64,000 bases of DNA from Arthrobacter_B sp038069765 (GTDB lineage: Bacteria > Actinomycetota > Actinomycetes > Actinomycetales > Micrococcaceae): the NCBI RefSeq assembly GCF_038069765.1, contig NZ_JBBPFS010000001.1, forward strand, positions 496,001 to 560,000. Direction: 5' to 3'. Positions 1 to 8,300 of this stretch are shown here, piece by piece (within the stretch, counting starts at the first letter, position 1; every line of letters begins with the position of its first letter). The notes beneath the pieces are model-generated. The model ran no database searches and had not been told where the DNA came from. It saw only the letters and a list, made by a program, of their open reading frames with translations. A program made the translations under genes and the position numbers.

Positions 1-1
1 C

Positions 2-1411
2 GCGTTAAATCCGTCCATGAAGGTGGGCAACCAGGTGTCCGAGGCGATCCTGAACCATAACAAACTATCAAAATCCGAAGCTGGTAGGCGTGCTGTCGCG
101 CTCTTGGATGATGTCGGCATACCCGACGCTGAGGCGAAGGCGAACAGCTATCCGCATCAGTTGTCAGGAGGCCAGCGCCAACGTGTCGTCATCGCCATAG
201 CCTTGGCCTGCAACCCCACCATGATCATTGCCGATGAACCCACGACTGCACTCGACGTCACGGTGCAGGCCGAGATACTGGAACTGCTGCGGGGATTGGT
301 GAAGGACACCAACACGGCTCTGCTGCTGATCACCCACAATATGGGCGTGGTGGCAGATCTGGCCGACAGGGTCGTTGTGATGAACGCCGGCAAAGTCGTC
401 GAAACCGGTTCCTCGGTGCAGATACTCACCGCCCCCGCCGAGCCCTACACCCGGGCTCTGCTCGCCGCTGTACCCACTCTTCCCGAGGCGCAGTGGGACA
501 GGATTATTGCCGAAGAACGTGCGGGACAATTCGGCAGCTTCGAGGAGCCTGTCGCTGAACCACCCAAAGACGCCATTCTGGACATGCGGGGGATATGCGT
601 CGATTACAGCTCCGGCGGGCACAAAGTCCGTGCCGTCGACAGGATCAACCTGTCGATCGCACAGGGGGAGATTGTGGGCCTGGTGGGTGAATCGGGCTCA
701 GGAAAATCCACGCTCGGAAGGGCTCCTCTGGGCCTGGTTCCGATCACGGCGGGCGACATCACACTCTTCGGTGCGCCCCTTGGCGCCGTTTCCCGTCGTC
801 AGTTGCGGAAGCTGCGTTCACGCATCGGAGTTATTTTCCAGGACCCGGGCGGATCCTTGGATCCACGGATGACGGTGGGCGACTCCATAGCTGAGCCCTT
901 GGTTATGCACGGCATCGAGGGCCGCCGGCCCGACCGCAGGCAACGGCACAGCCGGGTCGACGAACTGCTTGACGCCGTGCGCCTACCCGAGGGTACGGCT
1001 TCCCGTTACCCTCATGAGCTGTCTGGAGGGCAGCGACAACGTATCGGCCTGGCGCGCGCCCTGGCCCTGACACCGGAACTGTTAATCGCTGATGAACCCA
1101 CCAGCGCCCTGGACGTCTCGGTACAGGATGAAGTGCTGTCGCTGCTATTGGACTTGCAGAAGGAATTTGGCTTTGGTTGCCTGTTCATCAGCCACGACCT
1201 AGCGGTTGTCCATTCCGTTTGCCAGCGCGTAACAGTGATGCGGAACGGCCGGGTCGTTGAAGCCGGAAACACTGCCGAGGTGCTGCTGCACCCTCAGGCA
1301 TCCTATACACGCCGTCTTCTGGCCTCTGTCCCGAGTCCCAATCCGATCACTCAAGCGGAACGCCGCAACGCGCGACGGGCCCTGATTACCGCGAAGTCGA
1401 CGGTCGCCTGA
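2..1411 (+). CDS. Fused oligopeptide-type ABC transporter ATP-binding protein, 5' partial
   Basis: Two ATPase domains in one chain, like DppD and DppF fused, which would energise a peptide-class (PepT family) importer. The reading frame is open through base 2 and encodes A-L-N-P-S just before the first Met, so the true start lies left of the window. Domain 1 lacks its Walker A here but shows the signature LSGGQRQR and Walker B IIADEP. Domain 2 is complete, with Walker A GESGSGKSTLG, signature LSGGQRQRIGLARAL and Walker B LLIADEP. About 469 residues are visible. The ROK kinase gene begins 2 nt after the stop, so the two are probably co-transcribed and the imported substrate may be a sugar or amino-sugar conjugate (inference). 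The permease and binding-protein genes are expected upstream, outside the window. Confidence 0.93.
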   Translation, partial: ALNPSMKVGNQVSEAILNHNKLSKSEAGRRAVALLDDVGIPDAEAKANSYPHQLSGGQRQRVVIAIALACNPTMIIADEPTTALDVTVQAEILELLRGLVKDTNTALLLITHNMGVVADLADRVVVMNAGKVVETGSSVQILTAPAEPYTRALLAAVPTLPEAQWDRIIAEERAGQFGSFEEPVAEPPKDAILDMRGICVDYSSGGHKVRAVDRINLSIAQGEIVGLVGESGSGKSTLGRAPLGLVPITAGDITLFGAPLGAVSRRQLRKLRSRIGVIFQDPGGSLDPRMTVGDSIAEPLVMHGIEGRRPDRRQRHSRVDELLDAVRLPEGTASRYPHELSGGQRQRIGLARALALTPELLIADEPTSALDVSVQDEVLSLLLDLQKEFGFGCLFISHDLAVVHSVCQRVTVMRNGRVVEAGNTAEVLLHPQASYTRRLLASVPSPNPITQAERRNARRALITAKSTVA

Positions 1412-1413
1412 CC

Positions 1414-2331
1414 ATGTATCCACGGCTAGGAATAGACATCGGCGGGACCAAAATCTCCGCTGTCGTTATGGATGAAGACGGAGTTGTCCGGGGCAGGGCG
1501 GTACAGGACACACCGGCCGAGCACGGCGGAGATGCGATAGTGGCGGCTTGTCACTCCGCAGCAAGCATTGCAACGGCCCGCGCCGGAGTTACTCCTCGCG
1601 TTGCGGGAGCCGGAGCGGCAGGCGTGATTGATGCCGACGGCGTTGTCTTGGCAGCGAGTGATTCCTTCGCAGGATGGGCAGGCTACGCGCTCGGTGATGA
1701 ACTCAACCGTAGCCTGGGTATGCCGGTGCGCGCGGGGAACGACGTTGCTGCATTTGTTCTGGGTGAGCAGCGTTTCGGAGCCGGGCGATTCTTGCCCAAC
1801 TTCTTCGGGATTGCATTAGGCACGGGCGTGGGTGGAGGTCTGGTCCTGGACTCCGCCCTGCACACGGGTGAAACCGGCGCTGCGGCGGAAATAGGACACA
1901 TCCCTGGGTTTGGCGACAGGCTGTGTACCTGCGGCCGCAGGGGACATTTGGAGACACTGGCATCAGGGCGTTCCATTGCTACGTTGTTTGCAGAGGCAAC
2001 GGGAAGGCAGCACACTGCCAAGGAGATAGCAGAGCTGGCCCGCGGAGGCGACGCGGATGCTGAATCCATATTCAGAGCTGCCGGTGCCGGGGTGGCGCGG
2101 GCAGCATTAATTGTTTCCGGGGTTCTGGACATTTCCACCATCGTAATCGGGGGCGGAGTTGCCCATGCCTGGGATCTGCTGCAGCCTGCAGTAGATGCCG
2201 AGCTGCTCAGCTCGCCGCCCATATCAGGAAATCCCGTCAGCATTCTCAAGAGTGCGCTGGGGTCCGATGCCGTGGCCATCGGTGCCTCTCAGTTTGCGGA
2301 TTCGCTGCCTTCGGCGCGGGTTATCTGCTGA
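1414..2331 (+). CDS. ROK family sugar kinase (glucokinase or N-acetylmannosamine kinase-like)
   Basis: Predicted cytoplasmic ATP-dependent hexose or amino-hexose kinase, 305 residues, a normal ROK length. The N-terminal phosphate-binding loop reads LGIDIGGTKISAV, and a glycine-rich stretch GTGVGGGLVLD follows around residue 140. The ROK zinc motif is CTCGRRGHLE, with His where the classical CxCGxxGCxE has its last Cys; the upstream His of EIGHIPG is present. The start follows the ABC ATPase stop by 2 nt, which implies translational coupling. Its 3' end overlaps the convergent GT87 gene by 11 bp. Substrate cannot be told from sequence. Pairing with an importer suggests it phosphorylates the imported sugar. 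Confidence 0.88.
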   Translation: MYPRLGIDIGGTKISAVVMDEDGVVRGRAVQDTPAEHGGDAIVAACHSAASIATARAGVTPRVAGAGAAGVIDADGVVLAASDSFAGWAGYALGDELNRSLGMPVRAGNDVAAFVLGEQRFGAGRFLPNFFGIALGTGVGGGLVLDSALHTGETGAAAEIGHIPGFGDRLCTCGRRGHLETLASGRSIATLFAEATGRQHTAKEIAELARGGDADAESIFRAAGAGVARAALIVSGVLDISTIVIGGGVAHAWDLLQPAVDAELLSSPPISGNPVSILKSALGSDAVAIGASQFADSLPSARVIC

Positions 2332-3583
2332 GGGTCGTTGCACCGGATTCGGGGTTCGGGGCAGTCGCCCAGAACGCCAGCGCCGCGACCGGCAGCACCA
2401 CGCCCAGGCTGGTGAACAGTTCCAGCGCCGCCGGCCCCTGCCCGCTCACCGTTCCGGTCAGCATCATCGTGATGGTGATTGAGGAGAGCATGAACACCGG
2501 GATCATGGCCGCCAGCAGGACGATGCCTGCGGCGCGGACCCCGGCCCGCCGCCGTCGTACCGCCACCCACAGCGCCGGCAGGACCATGGCGATCCAGACC
2601 CAGTGGTGGAACCAGGAAATCGGTGAGATCGCCAGCATCACCACGGCATTGGCACTGATCGCAGCGAGCAGGTCTCCGCGCTCATCCGAACGCCGGATCG
2701 CCAGGAAACCCAGAACGACGACGGCAACCGAAGCCAGCAGCCACAGCGGACGCTGCAGCTGCTCGGGCGTGCCCAGATGCGCAATCAGCGAGTTCAGCGA
2801 CACGTTGTACATATCCGTCGTGTCGCCCACCCGGTTGGAATCGAAGAGCGAATCGAACCAGAAGATCCGCGACTGCTCCGGCGAGGCCAGCCAGCCCGCG
2901 GCCACCGTTGCCGCAAACGTGATGCCAAGAGTCAGGATTGCCCGCCAGTCGCGCCGGACCAGGAAGATCAGCCCGAACGCCAGCGGCGTGAGCTTGATTC
3001 CGGCAGCCAGGCCGATCAGCGCACCGCGGGGAATCCGTCCCGCGGGCCGGACCAGATCCGCCACGATCAGCACCATCAGCATCGGATTGATCTGCCCGAA
3101 ACCCAGGCCTTCGCGCCACGGCCCGAGCACGCCGATCAGCAGGGTGGCGAGCACGACGACGCCGGCCGTCCCGCCCAGCGCGGTCCGGAACCGTTCCGGA
3201 AGGACGTTGTTGTTCCGGAGATAGCGGGCGGCCAGGAGCGCGGTCAGGACCAGGCAGACGCACGAGGTGGCCGTCAGCAGCACCAGCCCCGCGGCCTCCG
3301 GCAGGAACGCGAACGGCGTCAGCAGCAGGGCTGCGAACGGGGGATAGGTGAACGGCAGCCCGCGGGTGTCGGTCTGAACCAGGCTCGGATCATAGAGCCG
3401 GTGCTCGCCCATGCCCAGGAATGCCCGGGCGCCCTCCCGGTACACGGTGAAGTCCAGTCCGTGGATCTGCGCGCCCACGACCACCAGCGCCAGCGCCGCC
3501 GGCAGTCCGAGGAGCAGCCAAAGGAGGTTGGCCCGGGTGAAGGTGTGCTGCCGGGACCCCTGGTCCGCCGTCGATAACGCCAT
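2321..3583 (-). CDS. GT87 family (DUF2029) integral membrane glycosyltransferase
   Basis: A 420-residue polytopic membrane protein with about ten hydrophobic segments. After TM1 comes the acidic loop GLDFTVYREGARAFL with the Asp typical of the GT-C fold, then LPFTYPPFAALLLTPFAFLP, a characteristic GT87 motif. GT87 enzymes are polyprenyl-phosphate-mannose-dependent mannosyltransferases of the actinobacterial envelope (for example in PIM or lipomannan synthesis). The exact acceptor is unknown here. The stop overlaps the end of the ROK kinase by 11 bp tail to tail. The MFS gene upstream ends 10 bp before this start on the same strand, so both may share a transcript. The start places a short basic-poor N-terminus before TM1. 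Confidence 0.85.
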   Translation of the reverse strand: MALSTADQGSRQHTFTRANLLWLLLGLPAALALVVVGAQIHGLDFTVYREGARAFLGMGEHRLYDPSLVQTDTRGLPFTYPPFAALLLTPFAFLPEAAGLVLLTATSCVCLVLTALLAARYLRNNNVLPERFRTALGGTAGVVVLATLLIGVLGPWREGLGFGQINPMLMVLIVADLVRPAGRIPRGALIGLAAGIKLTPLAFGLIFLVRRDWRAILTLGITFAATVAAGWLASPEQSRIFWFDSLFDSNRVGDTTDMYNVSLNSLIAHLGTPEQLQRPLWLLASVAVVVLGFLAIRRSDERGDLLAAISANAVVMLAISPISWFHHWVWIAMVLPALWVAVRRRRAGVRAAGIVLLAAMIPVFMLSSITITMMLTGTVSGQGPAALELFTSLGVVLPVAALAFWATAPNPESGATTLSR

Positions 3584-3593
3584 GCCTGTCAGT

Positions 3594-4919
3594 CTAGTTG
3601 TGCCGCCCCAGCCCGCGGAGCGCCGGCCGGCCCAGGAAGCAGGCCGCGATGAGCGCGGTTGCGGCTCCGCAGCCGGCGATCACCGGTGCCGGACCGATGA
3701 CATCGCTCAGCCAGCCGAGCAAATTGTTGGCCGCGAGCAGCGGCACCATCTGCGCAAGCAGCGCAACGGACTGAACACGCCCCAGATACGACTCGGGAAC
3801 CGCCAGAAGCAGCAGCGGCGCTGCCTTGGCGCTGAAGATCCCGGTTCCCAGGCCGGCGACGACGGAGAGCCCCCCGCACAGCACCACCCCCGGGATGAAG
3901 GCCATTGCCACCATGGCCCCGCCGCACAGCACCAGGCCGGCCACCGGCGGAAACCAGGCGAAAGCACGCCGGCCGCGCGCCACAATAACGAGCACAACCA
4001 CCGCCATCCCCGCGGCATAACCCCCTGAAACGGTGCCCGCCGCCGCGGCGTCCCAACCCCGGCTGCGCGCCAGCAGCGGAACGAGCAGCGTGGTCAGCGG
4101 CAGCACCAGGCCGGAGACGGCGGCCAGCAGGCCAAGGACGGCGCGCACCTGCGGCAGGCTCCAGGCCAGCCGAAGGCCGTCGGCTGCCTCAACCAGCACA
4201 GAGCGGCGCGGGGCGGGAACCCTCGGCATGCCGCCGGGCCCGGGAGCCCCGTCTGTACCCGGCCCGGCAGCCTCCGGGGCAGCGTCTCCGGCGTTGCCGG
4301 TTGCGGCACGGCGCAGCGACAGGAGCACCAGGAACATGAAAAGGTAACCGACCGCAGCCCCGGCGGCGCTGCCGGCCAGCGTCAGCCAGGCCACAACGAA
4401 GCCTCCCGCTGCCGGCCCGGCCGCGGCGGTGAGCTGGATCAGGGCCTGCCGTGCCGCCGTTGCCCGCAGCAGGCTCGTCCCGGGCGTCAGGAAGCGCGGG
4501 AAGGAGCCCGACGCCGGCCGGTAGAAGGCATCGGCCGTTCCCAGGAGTACGGCTGTGGAGAGCAGAAGCCACAGCGGCGTCCCCAGGGAGAACACCAGTA
4601 CCGCGGCGGCGGCGGAAACGCAGAACATGAACGCGTCCGTCCGGATCATCGTTTTCCACGGCCCCGACCTGTCCGCCGCCACTCCTCCGTGAAGGGAGAA
4701 GAGCACGCGCGGAAGGGTGAGCGCTGTCAGAACCATGCCGGCGGCTACGCCTCCGTTGGCCGACGCAGCCCAGCTCAGTCCAAACGACAGGATCTGGGTT
4801 CCCAGAAGGGTCCAGACCGTGCCGAAAAGCCACCACCAGTACGACGGCGAGATGCCCGCCTCGGTGCCGGGAGGACTGCCGGGCGGGCTGCCGTGCCGCT
4901 GACCAATGCGCTGATGCAT
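3594..4919 (-). CDS. MFS transporter, probable exporter
   Basis: A 441-residue major facilitator with about twelve hydrophobic segments, of the MFS_3/enterobactin-exporter-like type. The loop between TM2 and TM3 is VAADRSGPWKTM, a weak version of the family G-x-L-a-D-R-x-G-r motif. A frame-open extension of 20 codons upstream is rejected: the chosen ATG (4919-4917) has a GGGGAG ribosome binding site about 6 nt upstream and the extra codons look like leader. A perfect inverted repeat (4959-4978) lies 40-59 nt upstream and may be an operator. A long Pro/Gly/Ala-rich loop sits in mid-protein. Substrate not predictable. Confidence 0.85.
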   Translation of the reverse strand: MHQRIGQRHGSPPGSPPGTEAGISPSYWWWLFGTVWTLLGTQILSFGLSWAASANGGVAAGMVLTALTLPRVLFSLHGGVAADRSGPWKTMIRTDAFMFCVSAAAAVLVFSLGTPLWLLLSTAVLLGTADAFYRPASGSFPRFLTPGTSLLRATAARQALIQLTAAAGPAAGGFVVAWLTLAGSAAGAAVGYLFMFLVLLSLRRAATGNAGDAAPEAAGPGTDGAPGPGGMPRVPAPRRSVLVEAADGLRLAWSLPQVRAVLGLLAAVSGLVLPLTTLLVPLLARSRGWDAAAAGTVSGGYAAGMAVVVLVIVARGRRAFAWFPPVAGLVLCGGAMVAMAFIPGVVLCGGLSVVAGLGTGIFSAKAAPLLLLAVPESYLGRVQSVALLAQMVPLLAANNLLGWLSDVIGPAPVIAGCGAATALIAACFLGRPALRGLGRHN

Positions 4920-4958
4920 ATCCCGCTCCCCGTTAATCTGGTGTTCCGGATCACTCAC

Positions 4959-4978
4959 TGATCTAGAAGAGTAGATCA
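4959..4978. promoter_or_regulatory. Candidate operator: perfect 7-bp inverted repeat
   Basis: TGATCTA and TAGATCA arms separated by GAAGAG, in the leader of the MFS gene on the minus strand. An overlapping direct GATCACT/TCACTGATC element lies just inside. No regulator gene is adjacent, so the binding protein is unknown. Confidence 0.5.
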
Positions 4979-5083
4979 CTTATCGGGATATGTCAGGGAT
5001 TCCGCTTTTCCTCAGCAGGCTTACTGTTTAACCCAACCGGGAAACGCGGCTCCGCGCACCGGCACCGGCACCGAAAGGACACC

Positions 5084-5923
5084 ATGAGCGAGGAACGCCG
5101 CAGGGAAATCGGAGAATCCGAAGCGCCCGTTGAGGATGAACTGCAGGAGTCCTTTGACAACACGGTCACGGAAGGTGCTGAACGGCTGCACCGGACGTTC
5201 CGGACCATCCTTGTCACCGGCGTGTTTGGCGGACTGGAAGTCGGGCTGGGCGTGATGGCCTATCTGGCAGTCCTGCACGAAACGGGAGACCACCTGCTGG
5301 CGGGAATTGCCTTCAGCGTGGGGTTGATTGCCCTGTACCTCGCGCACAGCGAGCTGTTCACCGAAAACTTCCTGATGCCGGTTGCCGCCGTGGTGGCGAA
5401 GGAAGGAAGCCTGAAGCAGCTGGGCAAACTCTGGGGCGGCACGCTGCTGGCCAATCTCGCCGGCGGCTGGGTGTTCATGTGGATTGTCATGCAGGCCTTC
5501 CCGCAGTGGGAACCCACGGTGGCCGAATCGGCCAAACACTTCACCGACGCACCGTTCTCCCTGCAGACGGTTGCACTGGCCATCCTGGGCGGCAGCACGA
5601 TTACCCTGATGAGCCGCATGCAGCAGGGGACGTCCTCGGACCCGGCCAAGATCGTCGCCACCGTCATCGGCGGCTTCCTCCTGGCCGGGCTCCAGCTGTT
5701 CCACTCGATTCTGGACTCGCTGCTGATCTTCGGCGCCATGCAGTCCGGTGCCGGAATTTCCTACCTGGAATGGCTTGTCTGGTTCGCCTACACCCTGCTC
5801 TTCAATATGGTGGGCGGCCTGGTGCTGGTCACAGCCCTGCGGCTGGTCCGGACCAAGGAACTGCTGGCCGAGCGCCGGCGGGAAGCACCCCGCGACCCGG
5901 ACGCCTCCCGCGGCAACGGCTAG
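5084..5923 (+). CDS. Formate/nitrite transporter (FNT) family protein
   Basis: A 279-residue FNT-superfamily membrane channel, related to the YfdC branch. The acidic cytoplasmic N-terminus (about 40 residues) is followed by six hydrophobic segments. The region HSELFTENFLMPV near residue 90 and the ending of TM5 match the FNT pattern. FNT proteins pass small monovalent anions such as formate, nitrite or hydrosulfide; the YfdC branch has no firm substrate. An AAAGGACACC ribosome binding site precedes the ATG. The 3' end shares the palindrome CTAG with the convergent MocR gene, so each gene uses it as its own TAG stop. It stands alone with no nitrite-reductase or formate-dehydrogenase genes nearby. 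Confidence 0.88.
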   Translation: MSEERRREIGESEAPVEDELQESFDNTVTEGAERLHRTFRTILVTGVFGGLEVGLGVMAYLAVLHETGDHLLAGIAFSVGLIALYLAHSELFTENFLMPVAAVVAKEGSLKQLGKLWGGTLLANLAGGWVFMWIVMQAFPQWEPTVAESAKHFTDAPFSLQTVALAILGGSTITLMSRMQQGTSSDPAKIVATVIGGFLLAGLQLFHSILDSLLIFGAMQSGAGISYLEWLVWFAYTLLFNMVGGLVLVTALRLVRTKELLAERRREAPRDPDASRGNG

Positions 5924-7341
5924 GGCCCGTTCTGCTGCCGTGCCAGCGCGCTGCCGATGATCCGGGCGCCCTCGGGGAACGCGCCCGGATTCTGCCCGGA
6001 ATAGTTCAGCCTCAGATGCGGTCCGGTGGGCTCGGCCGGAAACCACTCGTTCCCGGTCCCGACCACCACGCCGTCGCTCTCGCAGTCCCGGACCAGCCGG
6101 AGCAGGTCCGTGCCCTCCGGCAGCCGCAGCCACAGGTTCAGTCCGCCGCGCGGCAGCACCGGCAGCTCCGCCCCCGGGACATGTTCGCGCAGCGCCGCAG
6201 CCAGCAGATCACGGCGGCCGGCCAGCTGCCGGCGCAGTCCGCGCAGGTGGGTTCCCCACGCGGGCTGCGTCACGACGTCGAGCGCCACCGCCTGCAGCAG
6301 CGGACTGACATACATGGACTGCGCCTGCGTATCGGCCAGGATGCGTTCCCGGGCCGGACCGCGGGCCACAATACCGGCCACCCTTACCGCCGGTGACACG
6401 CTCTTGGTCAGCGACCGCAGGTAGACCACGTGCCCGCCGTCGTCGCGGGCCGCCAAAGGGGCAGGGTCCGCGCTGATGCCGAAGTCGTGGGCCCAGTCGT
6501 CCTCGATCAGGAACGCGCCGAACCGGCGCACCACACCGAGCACCTCGGCCGAAAGATCCGGCGTCCACTGGATGCCCGTGGGGTTGGCGAAGGTGGGCTG
6601 GGCGTAGAAGGCACGAGCGCCGGTCTGCTCAAAGGCGCGCACCAGATCTGCGAGATCGGGGCCGTTGGCGCCGCTGGGGACCGGAACGACCTCCACCCCG
6701 GCCTGCTCGGCGGCGAGAATGGCGCCCCAATACGTGGGCGACTCCATCAGCAGCGGCCGGCCGGCGCCCACCAGTGCCCGGAAAGCGGTGCTGAGTCCGC
6801 TTTGGCTGCCGGGGAGGACGACGACGTCGCCCGCCGCCGGGGGAGCGGCGCCGGCCGGAGCGGCAGCTTCCAGCTCCGCGGCAAACCAGGCCTGCAGTTC
6901 GGGCAGGCCCGCGGCGGGGGAACGGCTCACCGCGGCACCGCTGCGGGCGGCCCGCGTGAAGGCCGCCCGGACCAGCCGTTCGGGCAGCAGCTCCCGGTCG
7001 GGGTAGCCCGAGTGGAGGGCAATGACGTCGTTGGGTGCGGTGCGCAGGGCTGCGGACAGCTGCGGCAGGCGTGCCTGCGGGGACCCAAGTGCCGCGGTCT
7101 GCCAGCCGTAGTCGTGCGGGCGTGCCAGCCGGGCGGCACGGACAAAGGTGCCGACGCCGGGACGGCTTTCGACCATCCCCTGTGCGCCCAGGATGCGCAG
7201 GGCCTTTTGCACCGTCACCGGACTTGCACCGTACTGCTCAACCAGTGCCCGGGTGGAGGGGATCCTGGCGCCGGGCGCCGCCGTTGAAATCCAGGCGCGC
7301 AGCCCTGTGGCGATGCGAGCACTGCTGCTATCGTGAGACAT
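5920..7341 (-). CDS. MocR/PdxR-type GntR regulator with aminotransferase-like domain
   Basis: A 473-residue chimeric regulator. Residues 1-75 form a winged-helix GntR domain (STRALVEQYGASPVTVQKAL). Residues about 100-470 form a fold-type I PLP aminotransferase domain, including the probable PLP lysine in YLRSLTKSVSP and the usual YAQPTFANPTG loop. MocR proteins use PLP or an amino-acid adduct as effector and commonly control an adjacent transporter or the pyridoxal synthase genes. Here the partner is the head-to-head EamA transporter, whose start codon overlaps this one by 2 bp. That geometry makes the EamA gene the likely target and the start region the likely operator. A slightly later true start is possible. 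Confidence 0.92.
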   Translation of the reverse strand: MSHDSSSARIATGLRAWISTAAPGARIPSTRALVEQYGASPVTVQKALRILGAQGMVESRPGVGTFVRAARLARPHDYGWQTAALGSPQARLPQLSAALRTAPNDVIALHSGYPDRELLPERLVRAAFTRAARSGAAVSRSPAAGLPELQAWFAAELEAAAPAGAAPPAAGDVVVLPGSQSGLSTAFRALVGAGRPLLMESPTYWGAILAAEQAGVEVVPVPSGANGPDLADLVRAFEQTGARAFYAQPTFANPTGIQWTPDLSAEVLGVVRRFGAFLIEDDWAHDFGISADPAPLAARDDGGHVVYLRSLTKSVSPAVRVAGIVARGPARERILADTQAQSMYVSPLLQAVALDVVTQPAWGTHLRGLRRQLAGRRDLLAAALREHVPGAELPVLPRGGLNLWLRLPEGTDLLRLVRDCESDGVVVGTGNEWFPAEPTGPHLRLNYSGQNPGAFPEGARIIGSALARQQNGP

Positions 7342-7363
7342 GACACAGCATAGTAGCGCTACT
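7324..7363. promoter_or_regulatory. Candidate MocR operator over the divergent starts
   Basis: GCTGCTAT (7324-7331) and ATAGTAGC (7350-7357) form a near-perfect inverted repeat with 18 nt between. AGTAGCGCTACT (7352-7363) is an exact 12-bp palindrome overlapping the right arm. The elements lie across both start codons, in the only place where a shared control region can be. Confidence 0.5.
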
Positions 7364-8275
7364 CGCCGTCAGGCACCACTGCTATCGGCGCCGGGCCCCG
7401 GCCTGAAGGCCGGGCTGGGGTGGGGTCTGCTGGGCGTTGCCGCATTTTCCCTGACCCTGCCGGTGACCCGGATCGCAGTGGAGGACGGCGGTCTCTCCCC
7501 GCTCTTCATCGGTTCCGCCCGTGCCGTTATAGCCGCCTTCCTGGCAGCGGCCGCCCTGGCACTCACCAAGCAGCACTTTCCGCAGCGGCGGCAGTGGGTG
7601 CGCCTGGCCCTGGTGGCCGGAGGTGTGGTCCTCGGTTTTCCCCTCCTGACATCATTCGCGCTGACAACGGCTCCGGCCAGCCACGGCGCCGTCGTCATCG
7701 GCCTTCTGCCGGCGGCCACCGCCGTTGCCGCCGTGCTGCGCGGACATGAGCGTCCGCCGCTGTTCTTCTGGATCACGGCAGCTGCCGGCGTCGCCGCGGT
7801 TGTGGTGTTTGCGGCCCTCCACGGCGAGGGACTGGGCGGGCTCCAGTGGGCCGACCTGCTGCTTTTCGGCGCCGTAGCGGCGGGCGCGGTGGGATATGCC
7901 GAGGGCGGCCTGCTGGCCCGGGAACTTGGCGCCTGGCAGACCGTTTCCTGGGCGCTCGTCCTTGCGGCACCGCTCATGGCGGTGCTGACGGCGGTAGCGG
8001 CTGTCCGGCAGCCGCCGTCGGGCTCTCCCGGCGAGTGGGCGGCGCTCGCCTACCTCGGCGTTGTCAGCATGTTCCTCGGATTCTTCGCGTGGTACCGGGG
8101 ACTCGCCATTGGCCCCATGGCCCAGGTCAGCCAGATTCAACTGGTCCAGCCGGTGCTGACCATCTGCTGGGCGGCCCTGCTCCTGGATGAACACCTCACC
8201 TGGCCCACGCTGCTGGGCGGGGCGGCGGTAATCGCCTGTGCCGCGGCATCCGTCCGGGTCCGGCTGCGCCGCTAG
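7340..8275 (+). CDS. EamA/DMT family transporter
   Basis: A 311-residue drug/metabolite transporter with ten hydrophobic segments arranged as two five-TM EamA repeats (about residues 30-150 and 165-305). Family members export amino acids, nucleotides or drugs, or exchange metabolites. Adjacent divergent MocR genes commonly regulate EamA exporters, so the cargo may be an amino acid or vitamin-B6-related compound (inference). The first ATG overlaps the MocR ATG by 2 bp. With no room for a ribosome binding site outside the other gene, either the mRNA is leaderless or translation starts a few codons later; the first 25 residues are not membrane-embedded and could be absent. Confidence 0.88.
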   Translation: MTQHSSATRRQAPLLSAPGPGLKAGLGWGLLGVAAFSLTLPVTRIAVEDGGLSPLFIGSARAVIAAFLAAAALALTKQHFPQRRQWVRLALVAGGVVLGFPLLTSFALTTAPASHGAVVIGLLPAATAVAAVLRGHERPPLFFWITAAAGVAAVVVFAALHGEGLGGLQWADLLLFGAVAAGAVGYAEGGLLARELGAWQTVSWALVLAAPLMAVLTAVAAVRQPPSGSPGEWAALAYLGVVSMFLGFFAWYRGLAIGPMAQVSQIQLVQPVLTICWAALLLDEHLTWPTLLGGAAVIACAAASVRVRLRR

Positions 8276-8300
8276 GTCAGGACGGTGCCGGGATTCAGCT

